Origin: Gorsachius magnificus
Taxonomy: Eukaryota; Chordata; Aves; Pelecaniformes; Ardeidae
Assembly (NCBI GenBank): GCA_034008185.1
Contig: CM067083.1
Coordinates: 122,155,337 to 122,219,336 of the forward strand
Reading direction: 5' to 3'
Length of the DNA stretch: 64,000 nt
Part shown: positions 1 to 11,203 of the stretch, piece by piece
Layout: each line of letters starts with the position of its first letter
Numbering within the stretch: position 1 is the stretch's first letter
The notes under the pieces: generated by a model
Told to the model about the DNA's origin: nothing
The model's database searches: none
The model's input: only the letters and a program-made list of their open reading frames with translations
Translations under genes and position numbers: made by a program

Positions 1-724
1 TTATGGCCAAGCCTAGAGAGCACAGGCAAGAGCCAGTGTCATGCATCCAGGGTTGTGTGAAGCATCATAAGGGAACGTAAGGAACCCAGAGCCGAGCAAC
101 AGATGCTGAGGATGGAAAAGGGAAGGGTGGTGAGGTGGTGCCCTCATGGTCCAAATGGGACCCCAGACTCACTACCAAGTTCACAGAGACCAGACCACGC
201 TACCTGGATGTGTCCCACGGCCATGCCTTTGAAGCATCCCTCCAAAGTGCATGTGTTCAGGCTCATTGTTATGGACAGACAAAACCAAGGGATGTGCTTG
301 ATTTTCAGGAACATCTTCAAGAAAAGGGTTTGGTTCGCAAGGGCAGAAGAGTTGGTGTTTGGTGCCCTGTTGGCCAGATCTCTCAGCTCACAAGGCAAAC
401 CTTCAGTGGCCCAGGGGGTACAGGGACTGTTAAGGAGGGACTGTAGGATCTCAGACAGTCAGCATAGGCTGGAGGGCCAATGTCATCTCCTGGGAAGCTC
501 TGCAATCTCAGATTGCTCCAAAGGATCCTCCTTTGACTTCAAAGGATGCCCAGGTGTGACTAACAACTTCCAGGGGGAGTGACCTTCTGATTTTAATTCT
601 CACCTTGAAATACGTGGTCACCACCAAGTTTCCCTGTCCAGCAAAGCTAGCTGTTAGACTATGTCATCTCCACACTGGTTTTGATATATTTATTACTGTA
701 GGATCTTTATTAGACAATGAAGTG

Positions 725-766
725 TTTGCTCCATTTCACAGATGGAAAGCAGGGGTATAGACATAC
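725..766 (-). repeat. MIR-like SINE fragment
   Basis: The plus strand reads CCATTTCACAGATGGAAAGC, which matches the reverse complement of the MIR core (ccattttacagatgaggaaac). The fragment is short and diverged, as expected for a very old insertion. Confidence 0.45.
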
Positions 767-1439
767 ATGGGTCCAAATTCATCCCCATTACCCTTATTCT
801 TAAGGATAAGCACAGCCAACCCTGGCTCCTTCTGGAGTCAACAGAGAGAGGTTGACCCCTCTTGACACACTCCTGAGCCCTCTCTGTGGGTCCTTGCCCT
901 CCATGGGTGGCTGTTCCTTGTATTGCCAGCCTGTTACCAGTATTGGTTATTTTAATTGGGAATGCATGACTGAAGCTGTCAAGAGCCCAGCATGGGTTTA
1001 TCCTCCTGGCTCAGCGCATCCTCCCCGGCTCCCTGTGTTTGGACCACATGGGGAGGAACTAACCAAAAAAGAAACTAGAGCAAAAGGGCACTGTCCTCTT
1101 CCCAAGGCTGCACCCTTCGCACCCTCTCTCAGAGCATACCATTAGGCCTCTTGACCCTCAGGAGAAAGCTCCAAGCTGTGGAAGGGTTCATATGAGGTGA
1201 TCCAAAAATCTCCAGCTAAACGGCCTTAGATGCAGAAAGAAGACAAGGAAGATTCCCCACCTTTCTAAGCCAGTGGCAAAAATCTTACCAGTTTCTTGAG
1301 GGACAGTTATCCTAAATTGCACTATTCTCTAACTTCACTTGCATTCAAGGTATGGGAAAAAAGGGAAAGCTAGGGGCAAGGGAGACCATGCTGAACGTGT
1401 ATGGGCATTGCTGCAGGCTCTCTAGTTTGTCCCAGGCAA

Positions 1440-1485
1440 ACAATTTCACCTCTGTGCCTCAGTTTCCCCACCCATCATCAGGGAA
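1440..1485 (+). repeat. MIR-like SINE core
   Basis: The segment contains CTCTGTGCCTCAGTTTCCCC, the most recognisable part of the MIR SINE core, in forward orientation. The flanks are too diverged to define the ends. Confidence 0.55.
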
Positions 1486-1757
1486 TACTGGTGAGCAAGC
1501 TTTGCTCAAGGGCAGTTATTCTGCTCTGGGGCAAAGGATCAGGCTGGCTAAATAAAATATGATGGGGCTAAACCAGAGCCAAGATGTGGGTTTGAAAGCA
1601 CCATATACTAGACCAGATAAAGCAGCAAATATAACTTAAATGAGTCATAATGTGAATACCTTTTTATACTGAGTTAAATGTGATAGAAAATCAAACAAGG
1701 AGACTGGTAGGATGGGCGGGCATATTGCCAGGACTGCTGGTGATTCTGACACAGCCT

Positions 1758-1826
1758 TTCCAAATAGCCTTGGGCAACTCACTGCTTTTCTCCAGCTTTG
1801 TGCTCTGTTTAATGCCTCCCTTTTTC
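1758..1826 (+). repeat. MIR-like SINE fragment
   Basis: The sequence CCTTGGGCAACTCACTGC followed by a pyrimidine-rich CTTTGTGCTCTGTTTAATG resembles the MIR segment 'ccttgggcaagtcactt ... ctgtgcctcagttt'. It is diverged but collinear with MIR over about 60 bases. Confidence 0.5.
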
Positions 1827-2191
1827 AAGACATTAAATATCAACACATTAGGGCTGGGTGTTTCAGAGGTGCTTATTAAGGCCTTATTCTTACTGACTTC
1901 AGGCAGAGAGCTCATTACCATAGTTTATGGAGCAAACTCCGTAAGCTCTGAGACACCCTCATGAAACCCCACCAGAGTTTGAAAAACCCAGGCATATGAA
2001 ACACCTCCAAAACCCAAGTGCCTAAATATAGTCTCCGGCTAGACATAGGCAATATTTTGCAGACAGATGCAAACTTGCTTTGCTGAGTTTTAAGCTTCCT
2101 GGAAGCTGTGGTTAGGACAGTGTTTAGATTAAACTAATTAGCCCTGCCGCAAAAATGTACCCTCAGACAACTAATTTGGCTCCCAGGGCTA

Positions 2192-2246
2192 AAATGTTAA
2201 CCTAACTGATTTGCCCACAGTCACACAGAAAATCTGCAAGAGAGGC
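2192..2246 (-). repeat. MIR-like SINE fragment
   Basis: GATTTGCCCACAGTCACACAG followed by AAAATCTGCAAGAGAGG matches the reverse complement of the MIR segment (acttgcccaaggtcacacag). It is an ancient fragment. Confidence 0.5.
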
Positions 2247-3497
2247 AAGAAAAGGCTCTAAATGAGTTTCTGCCTCATGCAAGGTGTCTTTTGAGGTAGG
2301 TAGAGGAAGAATGAAGTGGTAAATTCCAACCGTGCAAAGGTTTGGGCCCAAATCCTTCCTGCAGAGAGGGGCAGAGTATTTGGAAGGAGAGAAAGCACAG
2401 CACCTTTTAGCTCCCAGGTTGGGTTTTTTTCCCCCTTATAGGTCAATGGGACAACTCTTATTTACCCATTGCCTTCTTTGCACCACTGTCACATCAATGC
2501 ACCTCACTATGCATGTGCGTGTAGACAGGCAAATGAAAGGCTAAGCAGCCTCCATCCTTCCCGTAACAACTGCTCCTAGGGAAGCATTCATCTTGCGATC
2601 CAGGGTGGAAAAAGAAACTTGACAAAGAGCCCAGATGAGTGAGTGCCTGAATGCCAGGCGTATTAGAGAGCCCGTTTCGGGAGTATCACCTCCCATCTTG
2701 TCCTCAGTGGCCAACCATCCCAATCACAGCGACCCTTGGAGGACAGCTGCCCCATTCTTTCCTCCTTCTCTTCCTCACGCCAAGCAGGGACAGATGTGGC
2801 TCTGGATATGCCTCTGATGATTGGGTTACTCTCAGTGGCTCAAAAAAGCATGATCTGTTGGCTCTTAGTTTGCATATCTTCTGTTCACAATGAATATAAT
2901 ATTCTTGGGTAGCCAAAAAGAAAGATACAGGCTCTAAATGGATGCATTTATACCCTATTGGCTTCCTTAATTGCAGGCTTTTATTACCATTCTTGTCATT
3001 CTTTTACACTCAATCATGTGTCCCATTCAGCTCCTTAACTTCTAGTAATTTAGCTATAATTTCCCAATCCCTATTTCTTCATTCTATTTTCTAAATCTTG
3101 GAACGGTGTGGTCTGGAAAGCCAACCTCATGAGCCTTTACTGCAACAGTGTCAGTTCATTCAAGTCATTGAATTTAATACAAAACTTGCTGAAGTTAGGT
3201 TTTAGCATCCTCAGTAAATTCTCATTTATACCTACATAAGATTTTAAAATCCCAGTCCACAAATTGCACTGGAATATGTACAGAAATAAGGACTATTTGC
3301 CTGCCTACATGCTTGGGAACAAGGATCTTCCAAGCGACAAAGTCTGTTTCATCACTAATCACTCTGAACCCACTGTCTGGTCCCAGAACTTGTATCATAC
3401 TTTGACACAGGCCTATGAGAAATTTAAGAACGTGCTGCCAATAAGTAGCTATAAACATCCTGTACAATTTGTTGAAAGACAATATAATTTCCACACA

Positions 3498-3667
3498 TCA
3501 TAGAATCTTTGATCATTTGGTTGGAAAAGACCTTTAAGATCATCAAGTCCAACTGTACCTGTCCACTACTAAACCCTGTCCCTAAGCACCTTGTTCACCC
3601 GTCTTTTAAATAACTCCAGGGATGGGGACTCGACCACGTCCCTGGGTAGCCCCTTCCAGTGCCTGAA
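3498..3667 (-). mobile_element. CR1 LINE 3' fragment
   Basis: The plus strand begins TCATAGAATC, continues GGTTGGAAAAGACCTTTAAG and ends with the GACTCGACCACGTCCCTGGG block. This is the reverse complement of the 3' UTR end of avian CR1. Only about 170 bp is present, consistent with the usual 5' truncation. Confidence 0.85.
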
Positions 3668-4359
3668 ATATAACATTAATATAATACAAAAAAATATAAT
3701 CTGATATATTAAATTACTCTAGAAAATAGATCTATGCAAAGCTTTTTTGCTCTAGAAGTCTTCATCTTATTTCAGAAAAAAGCAAAGTGGTAATCTTGGG
3801 TAAGGGCTGTTAGTCTGTCCTGTAAGGACACAGAAGTTTAGGCGGCTTAGCAAAAGTCAGGAACCAAAATGAAAGGTTTGCTAAACAGGACTGCTGCTCA
3901 TGTCTGAATGAGAGTTTTCCTCCCTTCTCTTTAATCCTTTTTTTTTAATCCTTTTTTTTTTTTTAGTCCCCCCACCTGTAGGCAGAAATTTTTATTAAAC
4001 CCATTAATTTCATTGATGCTGTTATTTCCTTCCCTATTTCCTAGATAGCAAATTTCCATTTTTCCTATTGGAGGAATGGGACTCCTCTCTCCTGCCCTCA
4101 GTCTCCTCTAGGTTACATTTCTGGCCTCCCACTGCCAGTCCATGATGGTACGTGTCCCTGACAAAGCTGCCAACATCCCAGCCCCTAGTGAGGTTGCACA
4201 TACAGCTTCTCTGTGTCCAACACCAAATGAGAGGAATCTCACCTCCTTGCTCTCCTCTATCATGCTTAATAGCCATGTATATGGAGGTACAGGAATGTAC
4301 TTGATAGCAACTGGGGCGGGGGGATTCTGGAGAATTGGTGCTGGTCCCATCTGTCCATG

Positions 4360-4398
4360 TCCCTCTGCCGTGCCTCAATTTCCCTGCCTGACATCTGC
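4360..4398 (+). repeat. MIR-like SINE core
   Basis: CTGCCGTGCCTCAATTTCCC resembles the MIR core 'ctgtgcctcagtttccc'. The match is short, so confidence is limited. Confidence 0.35.
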
Positions 4399-6059
4399 TG
4401 GGACAGGTTTGCAATCAAAAACTTCTGTGCAACGGGAATGAGAAGTAAGAAATCTGGGGTCAAAGTCTTGGGGGTCACTTTGCAACCCGAAACTGAATTT
4501 CATTGCCAAAGGTACCTTTTTTCACTTAATGGAGAAAACCTCTTACAATATTCAGCTGTTGCAGTAGCCACTATTCCAGTCTTGTTCATGGCCCCGAATG
4601 TAGCACAAAGATGAAACAGGGTTGGTCCTATCCACCTGATTAAGTGCTTATAATCATGAATAATAAAAATCATGCAGATCTACATGAGGGCTAGCTGGGC
4701 TAAAAAGAAACATATATTAATTCATTATTATTGATAACTCATGTAGGCAGGTTTCTGCACCCAAAGGAGTGGGGACCCACAGACTGAGTCATGGCTCTAC
4801 TGAAATCTCTGGGAATTTTACCCTGATGCCAGCAAGACTCAGCTTCCTCACTTCTGAATCAAAAGCCTTCATGTAACTGGGAAGTAAATACTACACTGAG
4901 TTTTAATCTCAAATCAAAATGTAATAAATGCTCTTACAATATTGGTCTGTCTTGCTTTTTAAAAAAAAAAGAAAGAAAGAACAGGAATATTTTGCTGGGG
5001 GTCATTTTAACACCTGTGTTGCACTTGATGTAAAAACCTCTGTATAATGCAAAAGCAGACACCATTCCTGATCCTGTGGACTTTTAAGCGATATCATTTA
5101 CTGGGTCACCGCGTGACTCATCTTTCTTTAAAATTCACATTCATTTGTTTTATCAGTTACTGACGTTAATGAAGTAATGACTGAGGACGTGAAATTCCCT
5201 GAATGAATTGTTCTAGAAATCACAAAGGTCTTTATCTTGCTTTAAAACAAGCAAGAAACTCCCCCCAAAAGCCACCCATCAGTTACTGCCACCCACTTAC
5301 CGCAGTCAGTAAGTCCTTTTATATGAGCAAAATTACTTAGAGCAACATTTATAATACCAGATTAACAAAGTTTTTAAGTGAAAATAAATTGGAGCCATTC
5401 CCAGACTCATCAGCCTCTAAATCCATGGAAAAGAAAAACTACTCCTGTTGTAGGAACTATGAGTTTATATTTGCAAATACAAGTTTTCCCAGTTCGGCTG
5501 GATTGCTGCTACTTAAGGGGATGCAGCTATTACCTGTCCCAGGATGTTCTGCTTGAGCAAAGTGCCAGTGAAATTAATTGTTATTACAAATATCTGTAAC
5601 TACTCTGATCGCTTCTCCCCTGTTGACAGATACAGCAGCAGGGTTCAAGCTGAGGCTCAGGAGACAAATACGGCTCTGCTGGTTTGAGTGTCCCATGCAT
5701 CATGGGCCAGCCGTGTACCATTTTTGTCTACTGGCACACACAGACCATATGAATCCCCTTCCATGCCTTGTCATAGCCACAAACTCTTTAGTCTTTCAAG
5801 TTTGGCTGTAAGTAAAAACATAGGTTACTGCCAAGTTCAGCCTCAAGTGAGCGTTATGATGAGCAATGCCATGGGATGGACTTCAATCCGAAACCCTTTT
5901 GTAGACGTGCATCATGTAAGGGCATAGATTTACTGAGTAGCTGACAGGGAAAAAATGTAGGGGCAGAAAAAACAAGGTGTTTGCATGCAAGATGTGAAAA
6001 ATTGGTAATGTCAGATACTGGGGGAAGTTGCAGAAGAAACATTTTTCTGAACTAGCATC

Positions 6060-6120
6060 AACGGTTGGACTTGATGATCTTAAAGGTCTTTTCCAACCTA
6101 GACAATTCTATGATTCTATG
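6060..6120 (+). mobile_element. CR1 LINE 3' tail
   Basis: The segment GGTTGGACTTGATGATCTTA followed by AAGGTCTTTTCCAACC and a terminal ATTCTATGATTCTATG is the plus-strand 3' end of CR1. Only the last 60 bases are kept. Confidence 0.85.
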
Positions 6121-6637
6121 TGGGGGAATACCTCTGCCACAGGGAAGGATGGAGAACCCTGTAAGGCATGGGTAGTGACTCTGACCCAACTTCTTGAACA
6201 CACAATAAAATGCCTGGAGAGTGACAGGAAAGCTGGGGAGAGGCCCCCATGATCCGGGGAGACCTGCAGCCTCTGAGGAGCCCATGTAGCACCGCTCTGC
6301 CGACCGGAGCCTGTGCCTGGCCAGCATCCTTCCACTGAGATCTGCCTTCAGAGAGCCTTTGGGTTTCCTTCAAAGCATGGGGTTATTCCCACCTGGATTT
6401 TAGTGCTTTTCATCAACTGAGATTGTTCCTTATTATTTTGTCTCTTTTGGAAGAAGACATGGGAGAAACCTTATTTTCTTTTCCTGCCCAATATATTTAT
6501 TTGGAGTGGTTAAGTATCACTAGTCTGGCTACTTCCCTCTGCTTTCCCATCCTCAGAGAGGCTTCAACTTAGAAAGAAATCATCTCTGTGAATCTGGTAC
6601 ATGGTCAAATTGATTGCAACCAGCTCTTTCCCAAACA

Positions 6638-6693
6638 TGGGACCTCTAAAGGTCCTTCCGACCTGAAACATTGTACGATTCCATGATTCTATG
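6638..6693 (+). mobile_element. CR1 LINE 3' tail, diverged
   Basis: GACCTCTAAAGGTCCTTCCG followed by ACGATTCCATGATTCTATGG is a diverged CR1 3' end on the plus strand. Confidence 0.7.
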
Positions 6694-6907
6694 GCCATAA
6701 CTCCCTTTGAGCACGTCATCCAGCATCCCTGAGCATTCCTGCCCCACCCAGGATGAAAGCACTCGACAGCCCCAAACTGAGCGCTTAGCACAGGAGTGGA
6801 GACCAGGGTACCTTGCATTTCACTTCCATTGGTCGTATCTATCATCAAAACCAGAAATCTGTCCATACGTCCTGACCTCTATGTCATGACAGACTCCTCT
6901 TAAAAGT

Positions 6908-7140
6908 GCACTGGGACAAGACACAAGTTGGAATGAAGGAAATTCCAATTAAATATCACTAAACAGGTTTTTCACCACACGAGTGGTCAAACTCTGGGGC
7001 AGAGACCCAAAGAGCCTGAGGCATCTCTATCTTCAAAGAGATTCAAAGTCAGCTAGACATGGTGCTGAGCAACCTGACCTAAGCTGGCCCTGCTTTGAGC
7101 CAGGAGATGCACAAGAGGTCTCCAGACTTCCCTTCTGACT
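6908..7140 (+). mobile_element. old CR1 LINE fragment
   Basis: The CR1 3' UTR order is recognisable: a 'ggaaattcc' block, 'aacaggtttttcacca', a 'gtggtcaaac' block, 'gagcaacctgacct' and 'gaggtctccagacttccctt'. It lacks the terminal ATTCTATG tail and is more diverged than its neighbours. Confidence 0.6.
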
Positions 7141-7307
7141 TAAATGACTCTCTGAGTCTACAAGTTAAAAGCTTGTTTCTGAACAACCAGGCCAGGATGC
7201 GGTGAGCTGCTGTCTGGTTTTGAATGCATTCCCTACTTGGCCAGGCAGCTTTCCAGGGCAGGGACTATCTCCCTGCATGTATGAGCAGCTCCTCTTCTCA
7301 GCAAGGT

Positions 7308-8011
7308 CACAGAATCCCAGAATGGCAGGGGTTGGAAGGGACCTCCAGAGATCACCCAGTCCAACCTCCCTGCTCAAGCAGGATCACCCAGAGCAGGGAG
7401 CACAGGACAGCATCCAGGTGGGCTTTGAATAGCTCCAGAGAAGGAGACTCCACAGCCCCCCTGGGCAGCCTGGGCCAGGGCTCGGGCACCCTCACAGTCA
7501 ACAAGTTCTTCCTCATATTCAATTGGAACCTCTTCTGCTTCAGTTTGTGCCCATTGCCCCTTGTCCTGGTGCAGAAGAGTCTGGCTCCGTCCTCGTGACA
7601 CCCACTCGTAAGTTATTTGTACGTGTTGATGAGACCACCTTTCAGCCTTCTCTTCTCCAGGCTAAACAAGCCCAGCTCCCCCAGCTTTTCCTCATAGGGA
7701 AGATGCTCCAGTCCTCTCATCATCTTTGTAGCCCTCCTCTGGACTCTGTCTAAGAGTTCCTCATCCTTCTTGAACTGGGGAGCCCACAACTGGACGCAGT
7801 GCTCCAGGTGAGGTCTCACCAGGGCAGGGTCAAGGGGTAGGAGAACCTCCCTCGCCCTGCTGGCCACGCTCCTCTTAATGCACCCCAGGATGCCATTGGC
7901 CTTCTTGGCAACAAGGGCACCCTGCTGGCTCATGGTCAGCTTGTCATGAACCAGGACTCCCAGGTCCCTCTCAGCAGAGCTGCTTCCCAGCAGGTCAGGC
8001 CCCAGCCTGTA
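7308..8011 (-). mobile_element. CR1 LINE copy with ORF2 C-terminal remnant
   Basis: About 700 bp of CR1 in reverse orientation, beginning with CACAGAATCCCAGAATGGCA. The minus strand at 7613-8011 still encodes a readable stretch of the CR1 ORF2 C-terminus, including [38 protein letters not shown] and VQRRATKM. This is the region after the reverse transcriptase core. The element is 5' truncated and ends next to an ATA/ATAA simple repeat at 8008-8024. It lies about 420 bp upstream of the mir-206 hairpin. Confidence 0.9.
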
Positions 8012-8436
8012 TAATAATAATAAAGTGAAGGGAAAGAACACTATCTATCACCTCTCACTCATGTGACTTGTTTTTTTACAGAAAACTCTAGTTTTTCAGG
8101 ATTTCAGTGCTATTGAAACAAGTCCAAGACATGCCCCAACGTGCACTTCCATGCACTCACGTGGATTCCAGCCTTCAGCACTGTGCAATGGCACACACCG
8201 GAGTGCTTGTGAATCACGAGCACAGGAAAATCTGAACCACGTGAAAATACACCTCCAAAACATCCCAAACTGACCAAAGGCACCAGCAATATTTCCAGTT
8301 TTTGTGCTGCCACTGCTTTTCCAAGAAGAAAGCAGGCCACCAGCTCTGAAACATGTCTGAGGAGCAACACTACCTCTTTAAGAGTGGAGGATGGATAGCT
8401 GTCCTGCTGCCCAGAGGTCACGATCCAGACTTCTCT

Positions 8437-8517
8437 TGTGAGATGACATGCTTCTTTATATCCCCATATGGATTAGGCTGCTATGGAATGTAAGGAAGTG
8501 TGTGGTTTCAGAGAGAC
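8437..8517 (+). ncRNA. MIR206: mir-206 precursor hairpin
   Basis: The 22-base segment 8484-8505 starts TGGAATGTAAGG and ends AAGTGTGTGG, and equals mature miR-206-3p as I know it. The seed GGAATGT is at 8485-8491. The 5' arm ACATGCTTCTTTATATCCCC from 8446 pairs with it across a CATATGGATTAGGCTGCTA loop, as in known mir-206 precursors. miR-206 is a skeletal-muscle microRNA of the miR-1 family that promotes myogenic differentiation and acts in the cytoplasm through Argonaute. mir-133b follows 4.5 kb downstream on the same strand, the arrangement known in mammals, which supports orthology. Hairpin ends are estimated from pairing. The host transcript was not identified. Confidence 0.95.
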
Positions 8518-9382
8518 ATCACCAGTGTCCTCTGCTTCCAGCAACTGCAAGGAGTCAAATGCTTCTCCGTAACTGCATTTTATTTGAATTTGGCTTTCTC
8601 AGATATAGTCGGGCAGCTTATTGTGCCCTTGGTGCCCATGGAAAGCACAGAGGGATCTGCGAATAGAAAAAGGTTGCAAACTCCTGAATCCATGCAAATT
8701 TGATAGCAAAGATGTATTCTGCACACCTTTCTCCAGAAAAAATCACCCGTCTGACTATAGGCTCCACCTAAACAAAGCAATATTTACACTGTCCTGAAAG
8801 AGCTTGCCAAGGGCATTCTGAAAATCACCACACATCCCAGAGAGCCTCAGAAATTGTCATCCATTCTGAGCTGGTGGAAAATGCTTTGGATTTGGTGACG
8901 TGGAGAAAGAATTCAACAGCACTGGGTAGGAATGACTAGCAAGGAGCAAGACTGAACATGAGCTAGACCTCGCGTCGGTTACAAAACTCTCCTCTTTTCC
9001 ACCAGTAAGTCATAAGAAGATCTTCTTTAATGGGATTAAAAAGAATGCTACAGATATAGGAATTGCTGTAGTGGATGGATCAAGATTAGTTCAATAATTA
9101 AGTAAAGTAATAGAACAGGCTGCAGAAAGTTGCTTTCTATTTAATGTGACATTATGGAGCAAAGCAGGCACACAGCCTTTTCAAAAATTATGGGCTTTTT
9201 TTCCTAAATCCATATTACCATAACTCAGGATAGTCTTGCCATGTACACAAATGCCCCTTCCTCTTCTGAGCACTGCTTAATTCTTTGCTCTAATGACACC
9301 CTGTAGCGATGAGTTCAGTATATTCTTTTTGCAAACTGCAAGAGAGTGGACCAGTTGCCTTTCACCCATCTAGGACAGCCTG

Positions 9383-9441
9383 GAGATATCCTGGATATCT
9401 CAGAATATTCAGGATATCTCCAGGATATCCTGAATATTCTG
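9383..9441. repeat. compound palindrome (two nested inverted repeats)
   Basis: Bases 9383-9401 form a perfect inverted repeat of 9-base arms (GAGATATCC / GGATATCTC) around one base. It abuts a second perfect inverted repeat with 18-base arms: CAGAATATTCAGGATATC at 9401-9418 and its complement at 9424-9441, separated by TCCAG. The motif GGATATC/GATATCC recurs four times. Confidence 0.9.
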
Positions 9442-10125
9442 TTCCATGGAGCTGAAGAGGTCAAACCATTCCTCATAGATGTCCTTCTTCCACTATAGGC
9501 CAAATATTCAAAACTTCAGGCACTTTTCCATCAGTTTTAATTTATTTTAAGAAAGCATTTAGGAAATCTTTTGAATCTCTGCAGCAAACGGGACTGTTGT
9601 TAGAATTATGGCCTAGGTTTTGAAAGGTTTTCAGACTCTCATTTCCCATGGGAAATTGTGGGAATTCCACCCCAAAATACCATCAACCAACTTGATCTGG
9701 TGAGAAGCTTAAGGAAATGTCTATGCTGCAATGATTAATGCTCACAACTTAATTTTAACCTGGCTATGAGAGGTACTACTGGCACGTAGACCTCGTAATT
9801 CAGCAAATTCATACCCATGTATTTGTCCAGCCTCCAGACCAGTTGTGTAGTCCAGGCTGGGCACATTCTGCTGTAGGCAACACTGGAGCCCTCTAGCTTT
9901 TTTCACAGTAGCTTGTATTCCTTGGTCTCATACTCCAAAGAGGCTTTGGCATCTAAGAGTCCAAGTTTCACTGTCTACACCTCCATTAGTTCACTAAATA
10001 GTGCCAGGGCCTGTGTTCTTGCCCTCAAACCAGTGGGCAAAAAATGAGTGTTCAGCTCTCTCACTTTCTTAAATAGATGGTCACCTTCAAACTCCCTACT
10101 GGGAATGGTCCTCGACGTGCCCTAA

Positions 10126-10147
10126 TTCCCAAGCTTAAGCTTGGGAA
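10126..10147. repeat. 22-bp perfect palindrome
   Basis: The arms TTCCCAAGCTT and AAGCTTGGGAA meet with no spacer and pair perfectly over 11 bases. No function is evident. Confidence 0.9.
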
Positions 10148-10488
10148 CTGTTGGGGTCAGTGCTAGCTAACACAGGTCAAAACTGTCCCAGAAACTGTGC
10201 TAAACACAGCAGAAACCACTGAGTTCCTGTGCTCGTACCTCAGCCCTATTTAATATATCAATATAGACCTTGAAACCAATGACATTTATATTCCTCAAGC
10301 ACCAAGATGCTTTGCAAAATCTCAGTCTGAATCAAAACCAACATTTCTGCATCTGACCCAAGCCCTGTGGTCTCCTAGATGTAATTCAAGAAGGTGCTTG
10401 TCAAACTTTGTTTCATCCTGTCCTTCTTCTACAGATTTAACTCTTAGGTTATGAAAACTAATTGAGAAGAGAAACAGAGTAGAGGAAA

Positions 10489-10552
10489 ATTATCCTTTTC
10501 TATTTAACAGTATCTATCTAACTAATTATCCTTTTCTATCTAACAGTAAAAA
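10489..10552. repeat. two-copy 36-bp tandem repeat
   Basis: ATTATCCTTTTCTAT..TAACAGTA occurs at 10489 and again at 10525, a period of 36. The second copy is partial. Confidence 0.8.
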
Positions 10553-10767
10553 TTGTGCAAGATAAAAGGGCACCCAAAGGAAGGAGCAGGCAGGGGTGTG
10601 AATCCTGACCTCTGTTCTCACCCTGGCTTTTCTGATCAGTCCATTGCCCGTGTCTCAAACAAAATGCCTCCTCTCTGCAGCCAGTGGCCTCTTCATCTCT
10701 AAAACATTGAAGATGTTGAAGTGTGTGGTGATCTGGACTTTAATTGGCTGCCTAAAAAGATGGAAAC

Positions 10768-11203
10768 ATAGAATAGAATCATAGACTTGTTTAGGTTGGA
10801 AAAGCCCTTTAAGATCACCAAGCCCAATTGTTCCCCTACCCCTGCCATCCCACCACTAAACCCTGGCCCTCAGCACCGCCTCTGCCCGGCTGTTAAATCC
10901 CCCCAGGGCTGGGGACTCGACCCCTTCCCTGGGCAGCCCCTTCCAGTGCCTGACAGCCCTTTGGGGAAGGAATTGTTCCCCATGGCCAACCTCACCCTGC
11001 CCTGGCACAACTTGAGGCAGTTTCCACTCGTCCCATCACCCCTTCCCTGGGAGCAGAGCCCGATCCCCCCGGCTCCCCCCTCCTCTCAGGCAGTTGTAGG
11101 GAGCCCCCCCAGCCCCTCCTCCTCTGGAGGGCCCAACCCCCCCAGCATTTGAGGGGCGTCCTCCCCAGTGCCCAGGACAGGGGCACGGTCCCTGCCCTGC
11201 TCC
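10768..11203 (-). mobile_element. CR1 LINE copy
   Basis: About 435 bp of CR1 in reverse orientation. It begins ATAGAATAGAATCATAGACT, contains TTAGGTTGGAAAAGCCCTTT, and is C-rich across the former ORF2 C-terminus (blocks such as CCCTTCCCTGGGCAGCCCCT). It belongs to the same subfamily as the plus-strand copies at 21765 and 25755. Frames are broken, so no protein is expected. Confidence 0.88.

Larger units (their letters stand above)
1..8430. other. intergenic DNA upstream of mir-206
   Basis: No coding exon, tRNA or conserved gene was recognised here. The open frames are short, lack family resemblance and overlap each other on both strands. The stretch holds MIR-like SINE pieces, several CR1 tails and one longer CR1 copy, all listed separately. 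In mammals PKHD1 lies further out on this side, but I see none of its exons. Some of this DNA may carry the promoter of the muscle primary microRNA transcript; I could not identify it. Confidence 0.6.

Noticed and set aside
1..8430. PKHD1 exons expected on this side by mammalian synteny
   Set aside because: No translated segment resembled PKHD1; the gene is probably outside the window.
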